The position numbers and the translations under genes are program-made. From Idiomarina loihiensis (GTDB lineage: Bacteria; Pseudomonadota; Gammaproteobacteria; Enterobacterales; Alteromonadaceae), in NCBI RefSeq assembly GCF_024584785.1, contig NZ_CP074112.1:992001-1056000 (forward strand): 64,000 nt of DNA, written 5' to 3'. The notes under the pieces were generated by a model. The model had not been told where the DNA came from, did not search any database, and was given only the letters and a program-made list of their open reading frames with translations. This document shows, one piece after another, positions 45,589-54,488 of this stretch; the first letter of the stretch is position 1, and each line of letters opens with the position of its first letter.

Positions 45589-46970
45589 GGTATCTCCTGT
45601 TGAGCTAACAGCTGCTGCCAATGCTGCAGGCGCTGTTGTTGTTCGGCACTAGCATGCTCACTCGCTGTGATCAGTAGTACTTCTAGATGAGCAACATATG
45701 CCATCATCTCTCGTAACAATTTAAGCGTGGTACGGTCTGGGCTTAGTTCACTATTAACCCGCACCCATAATTGCTGCGGAGGGTGCGCATGTAGGTGAGC
45801 TAATAACCGGCGTTTTTCTAGACCGCTGGCAACAACACCATAAAAACCAACCGATGCTGCAGTTTGCTGTTGTGCTAACCACGCATGGTCTAATTCAAAA
45901 TCCAGGCTCACGGTTAAGCTATCAGCAGTTAATTGCGGCGGCTCCAGACGCTGGTGTTGTGCTGAACTAGCCATGGTTACCGTAACTGGGGAATTCGTTG
46001 GCGATTGGGTATCTGCATCAATCACCACGGCTTGGGCGCGAGGTTTTAAGCCCTGCACTACGGTTGCCATACCAGGTGCTTGTAAATCAAGTTGGGCCCG
46101 CCACGCCCGCCAGCCTAGCAGCAGCATAGCAGCAAGCAGAAACAACAACCGCGGCACAATACCGTAGCTAAACACGCACATAAGTAGCCAGCGGCCGGCT
46201 GCCAGTTGATTCGTGGCATCAGCACTAGCTGGGCCTAAATCTGCATAGCTAGGAGCGCTAACTCCCCACCAGCTGGGGCCCCAACCTATCACTTCAGCCC
46301 AGCTAGAAACCGTCGCCGCCGGCCAGATGGTACTAGCCCAAGTAAACTGATAAACATTGGTGCTTAAGCTCACAAACAAAAATAACCAGGTGGCCAACAT
46401 CACCAAGAGCCAGTAGCCATGGCTGAGCATAGCGGTGCCCGGCGCAATCATTTTATTGCGCTGAGCAACCGACCACAGGGCTGTTTGATACTGCTGATGT
46501 TGCGGCCGCCGACCTAGGCGCTGCATCAACCACATCGATAGCCGCAAAATACTGGTGCCGCTAGCCTGTGTGCTGGCTGGTCGCCGTACCCCCTGCAGTA
46601 GGCTCAGCACCAGCCACAGCAGTAACATGACACTATTCATTCCGAGTAATAGCACCAAGGCAAATAGCAAGGAGATTGGACTTGGCAAGGCTAGCGTTGC
46701 CTGCACTTGCGCCAAGCCAATGAGTACTGCCAACAAACTCAAGCTGATCGCAATCACCCGCCGCAGTTGGTGCCACCGTTGCAAGTGCTGCGTAAGCCCG
46801 AGTCGCTCTGCCCAGAGTTGTCCACGCAGCAACACTTGCTGACTGAGCTGCGGCTGTTGCCGAGCCTGCTGCTCAATCACAGCATCGCGCTGAAAGCCGT
46901 GTTCGAGCTCGTATCGACGAACCAACTCGGACATCCAAATCGCTTTAAATTTTGCAAAAATAGCTGTCAT
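45573..46970 (-). CDS. DUF2868 membrane protein, partner of the DUF3482 GTPase
   Basis: 465 aa from ATG 46970, which follows the ABC transporter stop by 8 bases; a longer frame to 47018 overlaps that gene. Hydrophobic segments at about 75-95, 103-125, 190-212 and 290-315 with loops between, and a Gln-rich C-terminal soluble domain (about 330-465). Matches DUF2868, known to co-occur with DUF3482 GTPases, suggesting an inner-membrane complex. I can assign no substrate or reaction. Confidence 0.8.
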   Translation of the reverse strand: MTAIFAKFKAIWMSELVRRYELEHGFQRDAVIEQQARQQPQLSQQVLLRGQLWAERLGLTQHLQRWHQLRRVIAISLSLLAVLIGLAQVQATLALPSPISLLFALVLLLGMNSVMLLLWLVLSLLQGVRRPASTQASGTSILRLSMWLMQRLGRRPQHQQYQTALWSVAQRNKMIAPGTAMLSHGYWLLVMLATWLFLFVSLSTNVYQFTWASTIWPAATVSSWAEVIGWGPSWWGVSAPSYADLGPASADATNQLAAGRWLLMCVFSYGIVPRLLFLLAAMLLLGWRAWRAQLDLQAPGMATVVQGLKPRAQAVVIDADTQSPTNSPVTVTMASSAQHQRLEPPQLTADSLTVSLDFELDHAWLAQQQTAASVGFYGVVASGLEKRRLLAHLHAHPPQQLWVRVNSELSPDRTTLKLLREMMAYVAHLEVLLITASEHASAEQQQRLQHWQQLLAQQEIPWRLV

Positions 46971-46978
46971 AGTGCCTA

Positions 46979-48808
46979 TTATTCTTCGGGAATAAAGCCG
47001 CCTGATTGGCGCGCCCATAATTGGGCATAAATACCGCCCTGCTGCAAGAGTTGCTCATGAGTTCCTTGCTCTACAATTCGGCCTTGATCCATAACTACCA
47101 AGCGATCCATTGCGGCTATAGTTGATAACCGATGGGCAATAGCAATCACAGTTTTACCTTCCATCAAGCGATATAAATTCTCTTGAATGGCCGCCTCAAC
47201 TTCTGAATCTAACGCCGAGGTGGCTTCATCTAAAATTAAAATCGGCGCATCTTTAAGCATCACCCGGGCGATAGCTACCCGCTGTCGTTGTCCGCCCGAC
47301 AGTTTAACCCCACGCTCACCCACATGTGCAGCCAAACCACGGCGCCCTTCGGCATCCTCTAACTCATCAATAAAAGTATCGGCTTCGGCTTTGTGGATGG
47401 CTTCTTCAATCATCGCATCGGTAGCATCGGGGCGACCATAACTAATATTACCGCGTACCGAACGGTGCAATAACGAGGTATCTTGAGTAACCATGCCGAT
47501 GTGCTGACGTAAACTGGTTTGCGTCACCTCAGCAATATTCTGACCATCAATCCGAATCGCCCCATCATTTACCTCATAAAACCGCAGCAACAAGTTAACT
47601 AAGGTTGATTTACCGGCACCCGAACGTCCTACCAAGCCAATTTTCTCACCGGCAGCGATGTGTAAGCTCAAATCATGTAAAACCGGTTTATCGCTATGAT
47701 AATTAAAACTTACCTGATCAAATTCAATACTTCCTTGGGTAACATGAAGCGGCACCGCGCCCTCTTTGTCGAGAATATCTTGCGGTACCGAAACGGTCTT
47801 GATGCCATCCTGCACTGTCCCAATATTCTCAAACAATGCGGAAATCTCCCACATAATCCATTGGCTCATGCCCCATAAGCGCAGTACCAAACTCAAAGCA
47901 ACTGCAATGGCACCCACACTGATCTGATTGTCTACCCAAAGCGAAATGGCTAAAAAACCGACCGCAAATAACAGCGTTGAGTTAAGCAGGTAAAGACAGG
48001 TATAAAGCTTGGTCACCCAGCGCATTTGTCGATGCACTGTGCCAAGAAACCCCGCCATACCGTCTTTGGCAAACTCTAATTCGCGCTCCGCATGTGAAAA
48101 TAACTTCACCGTTTGGATGTTGGTATAACTATCAACAATGCGACCCGTCATGATTGAGCGCGCATCTGCTTGGGCAGCAGCTACTTTGCCCAGGCGCGGC
48201 ACAAAAAAGCGTAATAGCAAACCGTATAACACCACCCAAACCACCAGCGGTGCCGCCAAGCGCCAGTCCGCACTAGCAATAATGGCAACGGTACCAATAA
48301 AATACACGGTAACATAATTCAGTACGTCGAACAGTTTGATCACGCACTCGCGCACTGCGAGTGCTGTTTGCATCACTTTGGTGGCAATGCGTCCGGCAAA
48401 CTCGTCTTGGTAAAAAGTGAGGGACTGATTAAGCAAATACTTGTGCACTAACCAGCGAATACGCATGGGATAATTACCTAATAGCGACTGATAGGTAATT
48501 AAGGAGTGCAAAATGACCAGCATGGGCAAGCCCAACATCACCACCAAAGCCATTCCGGTGAGCCCCCAGAATTGCTCCTGCACAAAGGTTTCTCGATTCT
48601 GCTCAGCCAGCCAATCGACAATATTACCGATAAAACTAAACAGCCAAACTTCAGTTAGCGCAATCAACATCATCAGCAGCCCGGCCGCAATGATATAAGG
48701 CCAAGCGCCGCGGCTATAATAAAGGCAGAATTTCACCAGGGTTTGCGGTGGTTGCTCTACTTTATCTTCGGGAAATGGATTTAACCGGCTTTCAAACCAA
48801 CGAAACAT
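46979..48808 (-). CDS. ABC transporter, fused permease/ATPase
   Basis: 609 aa, the exporter half-transporter form. Six hydrophobic segments in residues about 35-325 and an ATPase at 370-600 with Walker A GRSGAGKST, signature LSGGQRQ and Walker B ILILDEATSALD, H-loop IAHRLSTI. Such proteins work as homodimers in the inner membrane; the substrate (lipid, peptide or drug) cannot be told from sequence. The first gene of a possible operon with the DUF2868/DUF3482 pair downstream, 8 bases away. Confidence 0.9.
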   Translation of the reverse strand: MFRWFESRLNPFPEDKVEQPPQTLVKFCLYYSRGAWPYIIAAGLLMMLIALTEVWLFSFIGNIVDWLAEQNRETFVQEQFWGLTGMALVVMLGLPMLVILHSLITYQSLLGNYPMRIRWLVHKYLLNQSLTFYQDEFAGRIATKVMQTALAVRECVIKLFDVLNYVTVYFIGTVAIIASADWRLAAPLVVWVVLYGLLLRFFVPRLGKVAAAQADARSIMTGRIVDSYTNIQTVKLFSHAERELEFAKDGMAGFLGTVHRQMRWVTKLYTCLYLLNSTLLFAVGFLAISLWVDNQISVGAIAVALSLVLRLWGMSQWIMWEISALFENIGTVQDGIKTVSVPQDILDKEGAVPLHVTQGSIEFDQVSFNYHSDKPVLHDLSLHIAAGEKIGLVGRSGAGKSTLVNLLLRFYEVNDGAIRIDGQNIAEVTQTSLRQHIGMVTQDTSLLHRSVRGNISYGRPDATDAMIEEAIHKAEADTFIDELEDAEGRRGLAAHVGERGVKLSGGQRQRVAIARVMLKDAPILILDEATSALDSEVEAAIQENLYRLMEGKTVIAIAHRLSTIAAMDRLVVMDQGRIVEQGTHEQLLQQGGIYAQLWARQSGGFIPEE

Positions 48809-48925
48809 ATCGATCCTTAAATTGAGGTTTAGCCTAGACTTTGGTCCAATGTCAGACTTTACTATCTATGCATTACCATAACGCAGTTATTGATTTGCCA
48901 ATAATAAACTAAAAAAGGATAAGCC

Positions 48926-50599
48926 ATGAATGCAATTCTGCTGATGTTACTGGGCTTAGGTGCGATGTTTTTGGGCTACGTATTTTATTCAAAGTTCGTA
49001 GCCGAAAAAATCTACCAGCTAGACCCTAATTTTCGCACGCCAGCGCACGAGTTTGAAGACGGCGTAGATTTTGTTCCCACTAACAAGTACGTGTTGTGGG
49101 GTCACCATTTTACCTCAGTTGCGGGTGCCGCGCCTATCATTGGGCCAGCTATCGCCGTTATTTGGGGTTGGGTACCGGCCTTTTTATGGGTAGTGTTCGG
49201 TACTATCTTCTTTGCTGGCGTTCATGATGCTGGTGCTATTTGGGCCTCGAACCGCAACAAAGCCCGCTCCATTGGGGCGCTCACTGGTGATGTGGTAGGC
49301 CGACGCTCACAAAGCCTGTTCATGATCGTGATTTTTTTAGTGCTGCTCATGGTTAATGCGGTGTTTGCAACCGCCATTTCAGGGCTACTGATCAACTTCC
49401 CTAGTTCCGTGGTGCCCGTATGGGGAGCTATCTTTGTGGCCCTGATTATTGGCCAATTTATCTTCCGTAAATGGATGAACCTAGGCACGGTTTCTATTTT
49501 AGGGGTGATTGCACTCTATGCACTGATATGGGCTGGACCATCGTACCCGATTGAATTACCAGAAACGGTATTTGGCGTTTCTGATAATGCGCAGTGGATT
49601 ATTGTGCTTTTCCTTTATGCTGCTATCGCTAGTTTGTTGCCGGTATGGATGTTACTGCAACCACGTGATTACATTAACGGCTTACAATTATTCATCGGCT
49701 TAATTCTTCTTTACGGTGCCGTGCTAATAAGCGGCCCTGAACTCGTTGCTCCAGCATTTAATACCAATACTCCGGAAGGGACACCATCGCTGGTGCCACT
49801 GTTATTTGTCACCATCGCTTGTGGCGCTATATCTGGGTTCCATGGATTAGTTGCATCAGGAACCACCTCAAAACAGCTCGACAAAGAAACGGATGCTCGT
49901 TTTGTTGGTTATTTTGGTGCAATCGGTGAAGGTTCATTGTCTCTTGCCACCATCATTGCGGCAACTGCTGGCTTTGCTACCTTAGCCGATTGGCAGGCCG
50001 TGTATCATAGCTTCGGTCAAGGAGGCGTGGCTGCCTTTGTATCCGGTGGCGCAAATATCCTCGAGAATGGTATCGGCTTAAATGCTGAAATCTCGCAAAC
50101 CTTGCTCACGGTGATGGCGGTGTTGTTTGCCGGTACCACCATGGATACAGGGCTACGTTTACAGCGCTATATCTTCCAAGAATGGGGCAATATTTATAAC
50201 ATCAAATGGATGGAAAAAGCTGCGCCTGCTACCTTACTTGCCGTAGGTTCGTGCTTGTTGCTCGCCTTTGGTGCCGGCGGTGCTGATGGTTCTGGTGGCT
50301 TGCTAATTTGGCCACTGTTTGGTACTACCAACCAGTTACTTGCCGGATTAACCCTACTGGTGATCACCACCATGCTGGTTAAGCTAGGTCGCCCCATGTA
50401 TGTGACCTTGATACCCTTGCTGTTTTTGTTAGTCATGGCCATTTACGCATTGCTTATTCAGTTAATGACCTTCTACCAAAAATCAGACTGGTTCTTGTTA
50501 AGCTTAGACTTAGTGGTGTTAGTTGCAGCTATTTGGATTTCTTTAGAAGCGGCTAGTACTCTTACAAGGCTACGTCGCGAACAACGTAACAAAGCTTAA
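48926..50599 (+). CDS. cstA: Carbon starvation protein CstA family transporter
   Basis: 557 aa, shorter than E. coli CstA (701). About 14-16 hydrophobic segments. The N-terminal half contains the CstA pattern HHFTSVAGAAPIIGPAIAVIWGWVPAFLWVVFGTIFFAGVHD and GFHGLVASGTTSKQLDKE. In E. coli the family imports pyruvate or peptides under carbon starvation. AAAAGGATAAGCC precedes the ATG. The gene leads a three-gene row with the cory-CC-star gene (26 bases later) and the ArsA-like ATPase. Confidence 0.93.
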   Translation: MNAILLMLLGLGAMFLGYVFYSKFVAEKIYQLDPNFRTPAHEFEDGVDFVPTNKYVLWGHHFTSVAGAAPIIGPAIAVIWGWVPAFLWVVFGTIFFAGVHDAGAIWASNRNKARSIGALTGDVVGRRSQSLFMIVIFLVLLMVNAVFATAISGLLINFPSSVVPVWGAIFVALIIGQFIFRKWMNLGTVSILGVIALYALIWAGPSYPIELPETVFGVSDNAQWIIVLFLYAAIASLLPVWMLLQPRDYINGLQLFIGLILLYGAVLISGPELVAPAFNTNTPEGTPSLVPLLFVTIACGAISGFHGLVASGTTSKQLDKETDARFVGYFGAIGEGSLSLATIIAATAGFATLADWQAVYHSFGQGGVAAFVSGGANILENGIGLNAEISQTLLTVMAVLFAGTTMDTGLRLQRYIFQEWGNIYNIKWMEKAAPATLLAVGSCLLLAFGAGGADGSGGLLIWPLFGTTNQLLAGLTLLVITTMLVKLGRPMYVTLIPLLFLLVMAIYALLIQLMTFYQKSDWFLLSLDLVVLVAAIWISLEAASTLTRLRREQRNKA

Positions 50600-50625
50600 T
50601 AAGGCGAGAAGTAAAAGGTCATACT

Positions 50626-50898
50626 ATGAAAATACGAGCTATTGTCGATTGGTTAGGGAAAGCTAATAGGTATGCCACGGCGGTCTATAACGCTCCTTAC
50701 CGAGCAGCCATAGCTCGTGCGAAGCGGGACGAGGACGATCTTTTCATGCTGTTAGTGTTCTCAGAACTGATGGGGGTTCCTAATCCCGCTTCTTATTACA
50801 CCCTTGAACTACAACCTTTATTGCTTGAACGTTTTCATGAATGGCATCTACGCATGGGGATGGAACACTCCCCATTAGATGGCTTTCGTTGTTGTTAA
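50626..50898 (+). CDS. Cory-CC-star protein
   Basis: 90 aa ending in DGFRCC followed by the stop, the feature for which the family is named. Not homologous in an obvious way to YbdD/YjiX, the small proteins that usually follow cstA in enterobacteria, although these also end in CC. No membrane segment. Amphipathic helices with LFMLLVFSELMGVPNPASYYTLELQPLL in the middle. Located between cstA and an ArsA-like ATPase. Function unknown; the Cys-Cys end could be a metal or redox site. Confidence 0.85.
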   Translation: MKIRAIVDWLGKANRYATAVYNAPYRAAIARAKRDEDDLFMLLVFSELMGVPNPASYYTLELQPLLLERFHEWHLRMGMEHSPLDGFRCC

Positions 50899-50922
50899 CA
50901 CCCCTAACCTAGCTGAGCTTTT

Positions 50923-51948
50923 ATGTTACCTATTTTATCTAAACGTATCTTATTTGTCGGCGGTAAAGGTGGTGTAGGTAAAACCACGGTTTCAGCAGCC
51001 ATTGCCTTACAAGCAGCGCAACTTGGCAAGCAAGTCTTATTGGTCTCTACAGACCCCGCCCATAGCTTGGCCGATGCCTTTGATTTAACTATTGGTGACC
51101 CCAGTAGCGAACAAGAACAAGAGCAATATCAACCACTGTTGCCAAACATTGATGCGTTAGAAATCGATCCGGATAAACAAGTGCGGGCGCACATCAATCG
51201 AGTCATGCGTACCATGAAGCGTTTTGCACGGCCGCAAATGTATGGGGAAATTGAGCGCCAAATGCGCTTAACCGAGCAGTCCCCCGGAGCGCAAGAAGCA
51301 GCATTATTAGAACGCATTGCGAAAATCATCGATAGCGCACCCAGCCAGTATGATTTAGTTATTTTTGATACGGCTCCTACCGGCCATACATTGCGCCTGT
51401 TAACCTTGCCTGAAGCCATGGCCGCTTGGACTCAAGGATTGTTACGGCAAACCAAAAAGAGTGAACAGCTTGAGGGCGTATTAGCCCATCTCTCGGCTAA
51501 ATCAGGTCGTGATATCGCTAACCCAATGGGCGACCCAACCACCCATGAAACAGCCGAGATGGATGATCGAACGGCTGAAATAACGGCTACTTTGCAACAA
51601 CGGCAAAGCCTGTTTCATCGTATTCGCCATCAGCTCACAGATGCGCAGCAATGTGGCATTGTGTTTGTATTGACCCCAGAAAAACTCCCGATCCTCGAAA
51701 CGACGCGGGCCGTGCAAACCTTACAGGCTGAGCATCTGCCCGTTGCGGGGTTAGTGATCAACCGCAATGTTCCTGATGCGATCGATAGTGAGTTTTTTGC
51801 CCAGCGTCGCCAGCAAGAGGCCATTTATCGCGAACAAATTCAGGCGCAATTTAGCAGCCTGCCGCAACTCTATTTACCGCTCTTCCCTACTGATTTACAT
51901 GGCGTGGAAGCCTTGCGTGCGATCAGCGCCAAACTACAACTCAGCTAA
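50923..51948 (+). CDS. ArsA/GET3-family ATPase
   Basis: 341 aa, single-domain form. Deviant Walker A GGKGGVGKTT (about 13-22), switch I DPAHSLADAF (about 45-54) and switch II signature DTAPTGHTLRLL (about 145-156) are all present. The Cys triad used by ArsA for arsenite is not evident, and no arsB or arsR is nearby, so arsenic resistance is unlikely. Family members otherwise target tail-anchored or membrane proteins, or load metals. 24 bases after the cory-CC-star gene, presumably one operon with cstA. Confidence 0.85.
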   Translation: MLPILSKRILFVGGKGGVGKTTVSAAIALQAAQLGKQVLLVSTDPAHSLADAFDLTIGDPSSEQEQEQYQPLLPNIDALEIDPDKQVRAHINRVMRTMKRFARPQMYGEIERQMRLTEQSPGAQEAALLERIAKIIDSAPSQYDLVIFDTAPTGHTLRLLTLPEAMAAWTQGLLRQTKKSEQLEGVLAHLSAKSGRDIANPMGDPTTHETAEMDDRTAEITATLQQRQSLFHRIRHQLTDAQQCGIVFVLTPEKLPILETTRAVQTLQAEHLPVAGLVINRNVPDAIDSEFFAQRRQQEAIYREQIQAQFSSLPQLYLPLFPTDLHGVEALRAISAKLQLS

Positions 51949-51953
51949 GGCTA

Positions 51954-52562
51954 CTAAACCAATAAATATACTGCATAACCGCCCCCCAACAAGGTTAGCA
52001 ACAACCATCCAGCTTTACGCGAATGTTGTTGCCACCATCCTAAAACGAGCGGTCCAAACCAATAAACCAAGAGTGCTAGGCCATAATAGCGCAGCCCGCG
52101 AGCTATCACGGCTGCCAACATAAACAGAGAAAAAGGATAATTACTACTCCCCGCCGCTAACATCCCTACCTGAAATGGAATGGGCGTGATCCCCGTCAGT
52201 AACAGGGTCACAAAGCCGTACTGTTGAAACTGTGCGGTAAATTGTTCAAACGCTTGGCTGTAGCCAAAATAGGTGAGAATAGCGTCACCGATATCATCAA
52301 ACAGCCATAACCCAACCCCATAACCGATACTTGCGCCAACCAAACACCCTGCCAGCACCACGGTAGCTATGGCCCACAGCCGCTCACGCTGATGAATCAA
52401 CAACGGAATAAGAATAAGCTCGAGCGGGATCGGAATAATGATTGATTCTAACATCGACAACACAAACATCAGCGGTAACACCGCCGATGATTCGGCAACC
52501 CGCTGATACCAAGCGTCAGCTTTGCCGCTGTTAGAGCTTGGAGTGACTGCTGGTTTAGACAC
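51954..52562 (-). CDS. yqaA: YqaA-type VTT/DedA-like membrane protein
   Basis: 202 aa with hydrophobic segments at about 30-60, 65-90, 120-142, 150-170 and 180-200. The pattern LESIIIPIPLELILIPL followed by GITPIPFQVGMLAAGSSNYPF is the VTT (DedA/SNARE-associated) reentrant-loop signature. DedA relatives are linked to lipid carrier flipping and proton-motive force homeostasis; the YqaA branch is not characterised well. Convergent with the ArsA-like gene, ending 6 bases from it. Confidence 0.85.
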   Translation of the reverse strand: MSKPAVTPSSNSGKADAWYQRVAESSAVLPLMFVLSMLESIIIPIPLELILIPLLIHQRERLWAIATVVLAGCLVGASIGYGVGLWLFDDIGDAILTYFGYSQAFEQFTAQFQQYGFVTLLLTGITPIPFQVGMLAAGSSNYPFSLFMLAAVIARGLRYYGLALLVYWFGPLVLGWWQQHSRKAGWLLLTLLGGGYAVYLLV

Positions 52563-52815
52563 TTTGGACTCGCTAATTCCTTAAAATGCATTGAGCCTTG
52601 AGCGGGCCGCCCATCTTAGCATCATGTTGTTACATAATACTGGGCTTTGATTCCCTCAACGAGGGACCTAAATTAGTCTACAATGTAGCTAATAAATTCG
52701 TTTAATCTTGGTATTTTAACCTAATGACCAAGGTTTCAGGTAGTTTAACCTCTGGCTTACTGAGTTTTTACGTTAAGCTAAACCAGAACATCACTTCGGC
52801 ACTGAGGAACCAAGC
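52563..52815. other. Intergenic region with inverted repeat upstream of the oxidoreductase
   Basis: 253 bases between divergent genes. CTTGGT (52707-52712) and ACCAAG (52727-52732) form an inverted repeat with a 14-base centre, a possible regulator site. Otherwise AT-rich with no clear hairpin. Confidence 0.4.
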
Positions 52816-53835
52816 ATGAAAGCAGTCGGTTACCAACAATCGTTACCCATTGATAACAACCAAGCTTTATTGGACATAGAAATAGCTGAGCCAACTCTAC
52901 AAGCCGACGACATCTTAGTTGCAGTGTATGGCCTATCAGTGAACCCTGTTGATACCAAAATTCGCCAACGCAAACAGCCGCAAGCCGGCGAGTTTGGAGT
53001 TCTTGGCTGGGATGTCGCCGGGGTGGTGATTGGCGTTGGTGACAATGTCATGGATTTTAAAGAAGGTGACGAAGTTTGGTATGCGGGCGCTGTAGACCGC
53101 GCTGGTGCTAATGCTCAGTATCATGTGGTTGATGCACGCCTCGTCAGCAGAAAACCGCACAGCCTTAACTTTGCGCAAGCGGCGGCCATGCCGTTAACCT
53201 TTTTAACAGCGTGGGAGCTGTTGTTTGAGCGCTTAGCCTTAACCGCAGATACTACCGGTAGTTTGCTGATCACCGGGGCTGCTGGCGGCGTTGGTTCAGC
53301 CTTGATTCAACTTGCAAAACAACTGACCAAGCTCACCGTGATTGCAACTGCATCCCGACCAGAAAGCCAGCAATGGGTGCGTGATTTAGGAGCTGATCTC
53401 GTTATCAACCATCATCAGCCGTTAGCCCCACAATGGGCTCAACATGGTGTAACTGGAGTTGATTATGTGGCCAGTCTAACCCATACCGACCAGCATTTTA
53501 CTAGCTTAGCTGAGCTGATCGTGCCGCAAGGAAAATTAGCGCTCATTGATGATCCGAGCGAGCTGTTAGACATTCGCCTGTTAAAACAAAAGAGCATCAG
53601 TTTGCATTGGGAATTTATGTTTACCCGCTCCATGTTCAACACCGCTGATGCCTATATACAAGGCCAGATTTTGCAGCGAGTCGCTGAATTAACCGATGCC
53701 GGTATTTTAAAAACGACCCTATCTGAGCATTTAGGCCCCTTAACCGCGGCCAATCTTCGTCTAGCTCACAGCTTGCTTGAAAGTCATCAAGTGATTGGCA
53801 AACTGGTGTTAGATGGCTTTAATGCGCCTGATTAG
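52816..53835 (+). CDS. Zinc-type alcohol dehydrogenase-like oxidoreductase (MDR)
   Basis: 339 aa. GroES-like N-terminal domain (about 25-110, with NPVDTKIRQR and GWDVAGVV) and a Rossmann domain with GAAGGVGSALIQLAKQL (about 156-172) for NADPH. The zinc-binding Cys residues of true alcohol dehydrogenases are absent; it belongs to the quinone reductase-like branch (adh_fam_1 type). Stands alone with its own promoter region and a possible operator. The physiological substrate is unknown. Confidence 0.85.
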   Translation: MKAVGYQQSLPIDNNQALLDIEIAEPTLQADDILVAVYGLSVNPVDTKIRQRKQPQAGEFGVLGWDVAGVVIGVGDNVMDFKEGDEVWYAGAVDRAGANAQYHVVDARLVSRKPHSLNFAQAAAMPLTFLTAWELLFERLALTADTTGSLLITGAAGGVGSALIQLAKQLTKLTVIATASRPESQQWVRDLGADLVINHHQPLAPQWAQHGVTGVDYVASLTHTDQHFTSLAELIVPQGKLALIDDPSELLDIRLLKQKSISLHWEFMFTRSMFNTADAYIQGQILQRVAELTDAGILKTTLSEHLGPLTAANLRLAHSLLESHQVIGKLVLDGFNAPD

Positions 53836-53855
53836 ATGACCGCGCGGCTTGGTGC

Positions 53856-54299
53856 CTATCCGCTGCAGTCGGTAGGCACAAAGCGTAGTGTAAACAAAGA
53901 CTGTTCATTTTGGTCGAGGTAACGAATTTCGAGAAAGTCAGCATGCTCACGATAAAAAGCTAAACTGTCATGCTGGCAATACTGGCGTAACATTGCTGGT
54001 TCAAGCTGTTGCTCAATATTGGCCTCATCGTGACTGTACTTGTCAATGCCTACTAACGAATAAATAAAGCGCATGCCGTAATTAACCACTTCGGCCCGTT
54101 CAAACCGAGTTTGCCGGTCGAGTAATTTAGGTAAGTCACGATTTAGCTGTCCCGAACGCTCCAGTAATTGTTGATACAAATAGTTACGATTTTTTGTTGA
54201 ATCAGTGGCCTGCCATTGGCGTTGCACAATTATTCCGATGATGGCAATCGCTAAAACCAATAATCCTAGTAACAACTGGCGTTTGAACGAAGTAAACAT
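53856..54299 (-). CDS. Small membrane-anchored protein of unknown function
   Basis: 147 aa from ATG 54299, where a clean N-terminal anchor begins (MFTSFKRQLLLGLLVLAIAIIGII); a longer frame to 54401 would run through the acrAB control palindrome. The rest is periplasmic, with two Cys (in RQYCQHDS and PTDCSG) that may form a disulfide, and Arg-rich helices. It reads away from acrA and might share its control region. Not recognised. Confidence 0.55.
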   Translation of the reverse strand: MFTSFKRQLLLGLLVLAIAIIGIIVQRQWQATDSTKNRNYLYQQLLERSGQLNRDLPKLLDRQTRFERAEVVNYGMRFIYSLVGIDKYSHDEANIEQQLEPAMLRQYCQHDSLAFYREHADFLEIRYLDQNEQSLFTLRFVPTDCSG

Positions 54300-54387
54300 A
54301 ATCTTTCTCGGTGTTTGAAGCGTACTTAGCACATACCTTAGCATGTTTCTAACGCAGATAAACAAAGTGATTTTTGCTAATTTGTAC

Positions 54388-54416
54388 TTACAAACATACA
54401 TGAATGTATGTATAAT
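54388..54416 (+). promoter_or_regulatory. acrAB promoter with AcrR-type operator
   Basis: ACATACAT-GA-ATGTATGT (54394-54411), a palindrome with perfect 8-bp arms, overlaps a -10 TATAAT at 54411-54416 and a weak -35 TTACAA at 54388-54393 (17-base gap). It closely resembles the AcrR operator of E. coli (TACATACATT...AATGTATGTA type). No acrR-like gene is in the window, so the regulator is encoded elsewhere. Confidence 0.75.
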
Positions 54417-54488
54417 TGGTGCAATTTTGTCGTCCTAGATTATTCCAATTGGCTGCGGCCAATCCATACATAAGAATAGAGGTAATTC

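Noticed and set aside
50626-50898. YbdD/YjiX (DUF466) protein after cstA
   Set aside because: Length and sequence do not match the 65-aa DUF466 proteins; the DGFRCC ending and context fit cory-CC-star.
50923-51948. Arsenite pump ATPase (ars operon)
   Set aside because: Single-domain ATPase with no arsB, arsR or arsC nearby and no clear arsenite-binding Cys set; named ArsA/GET3 family only.
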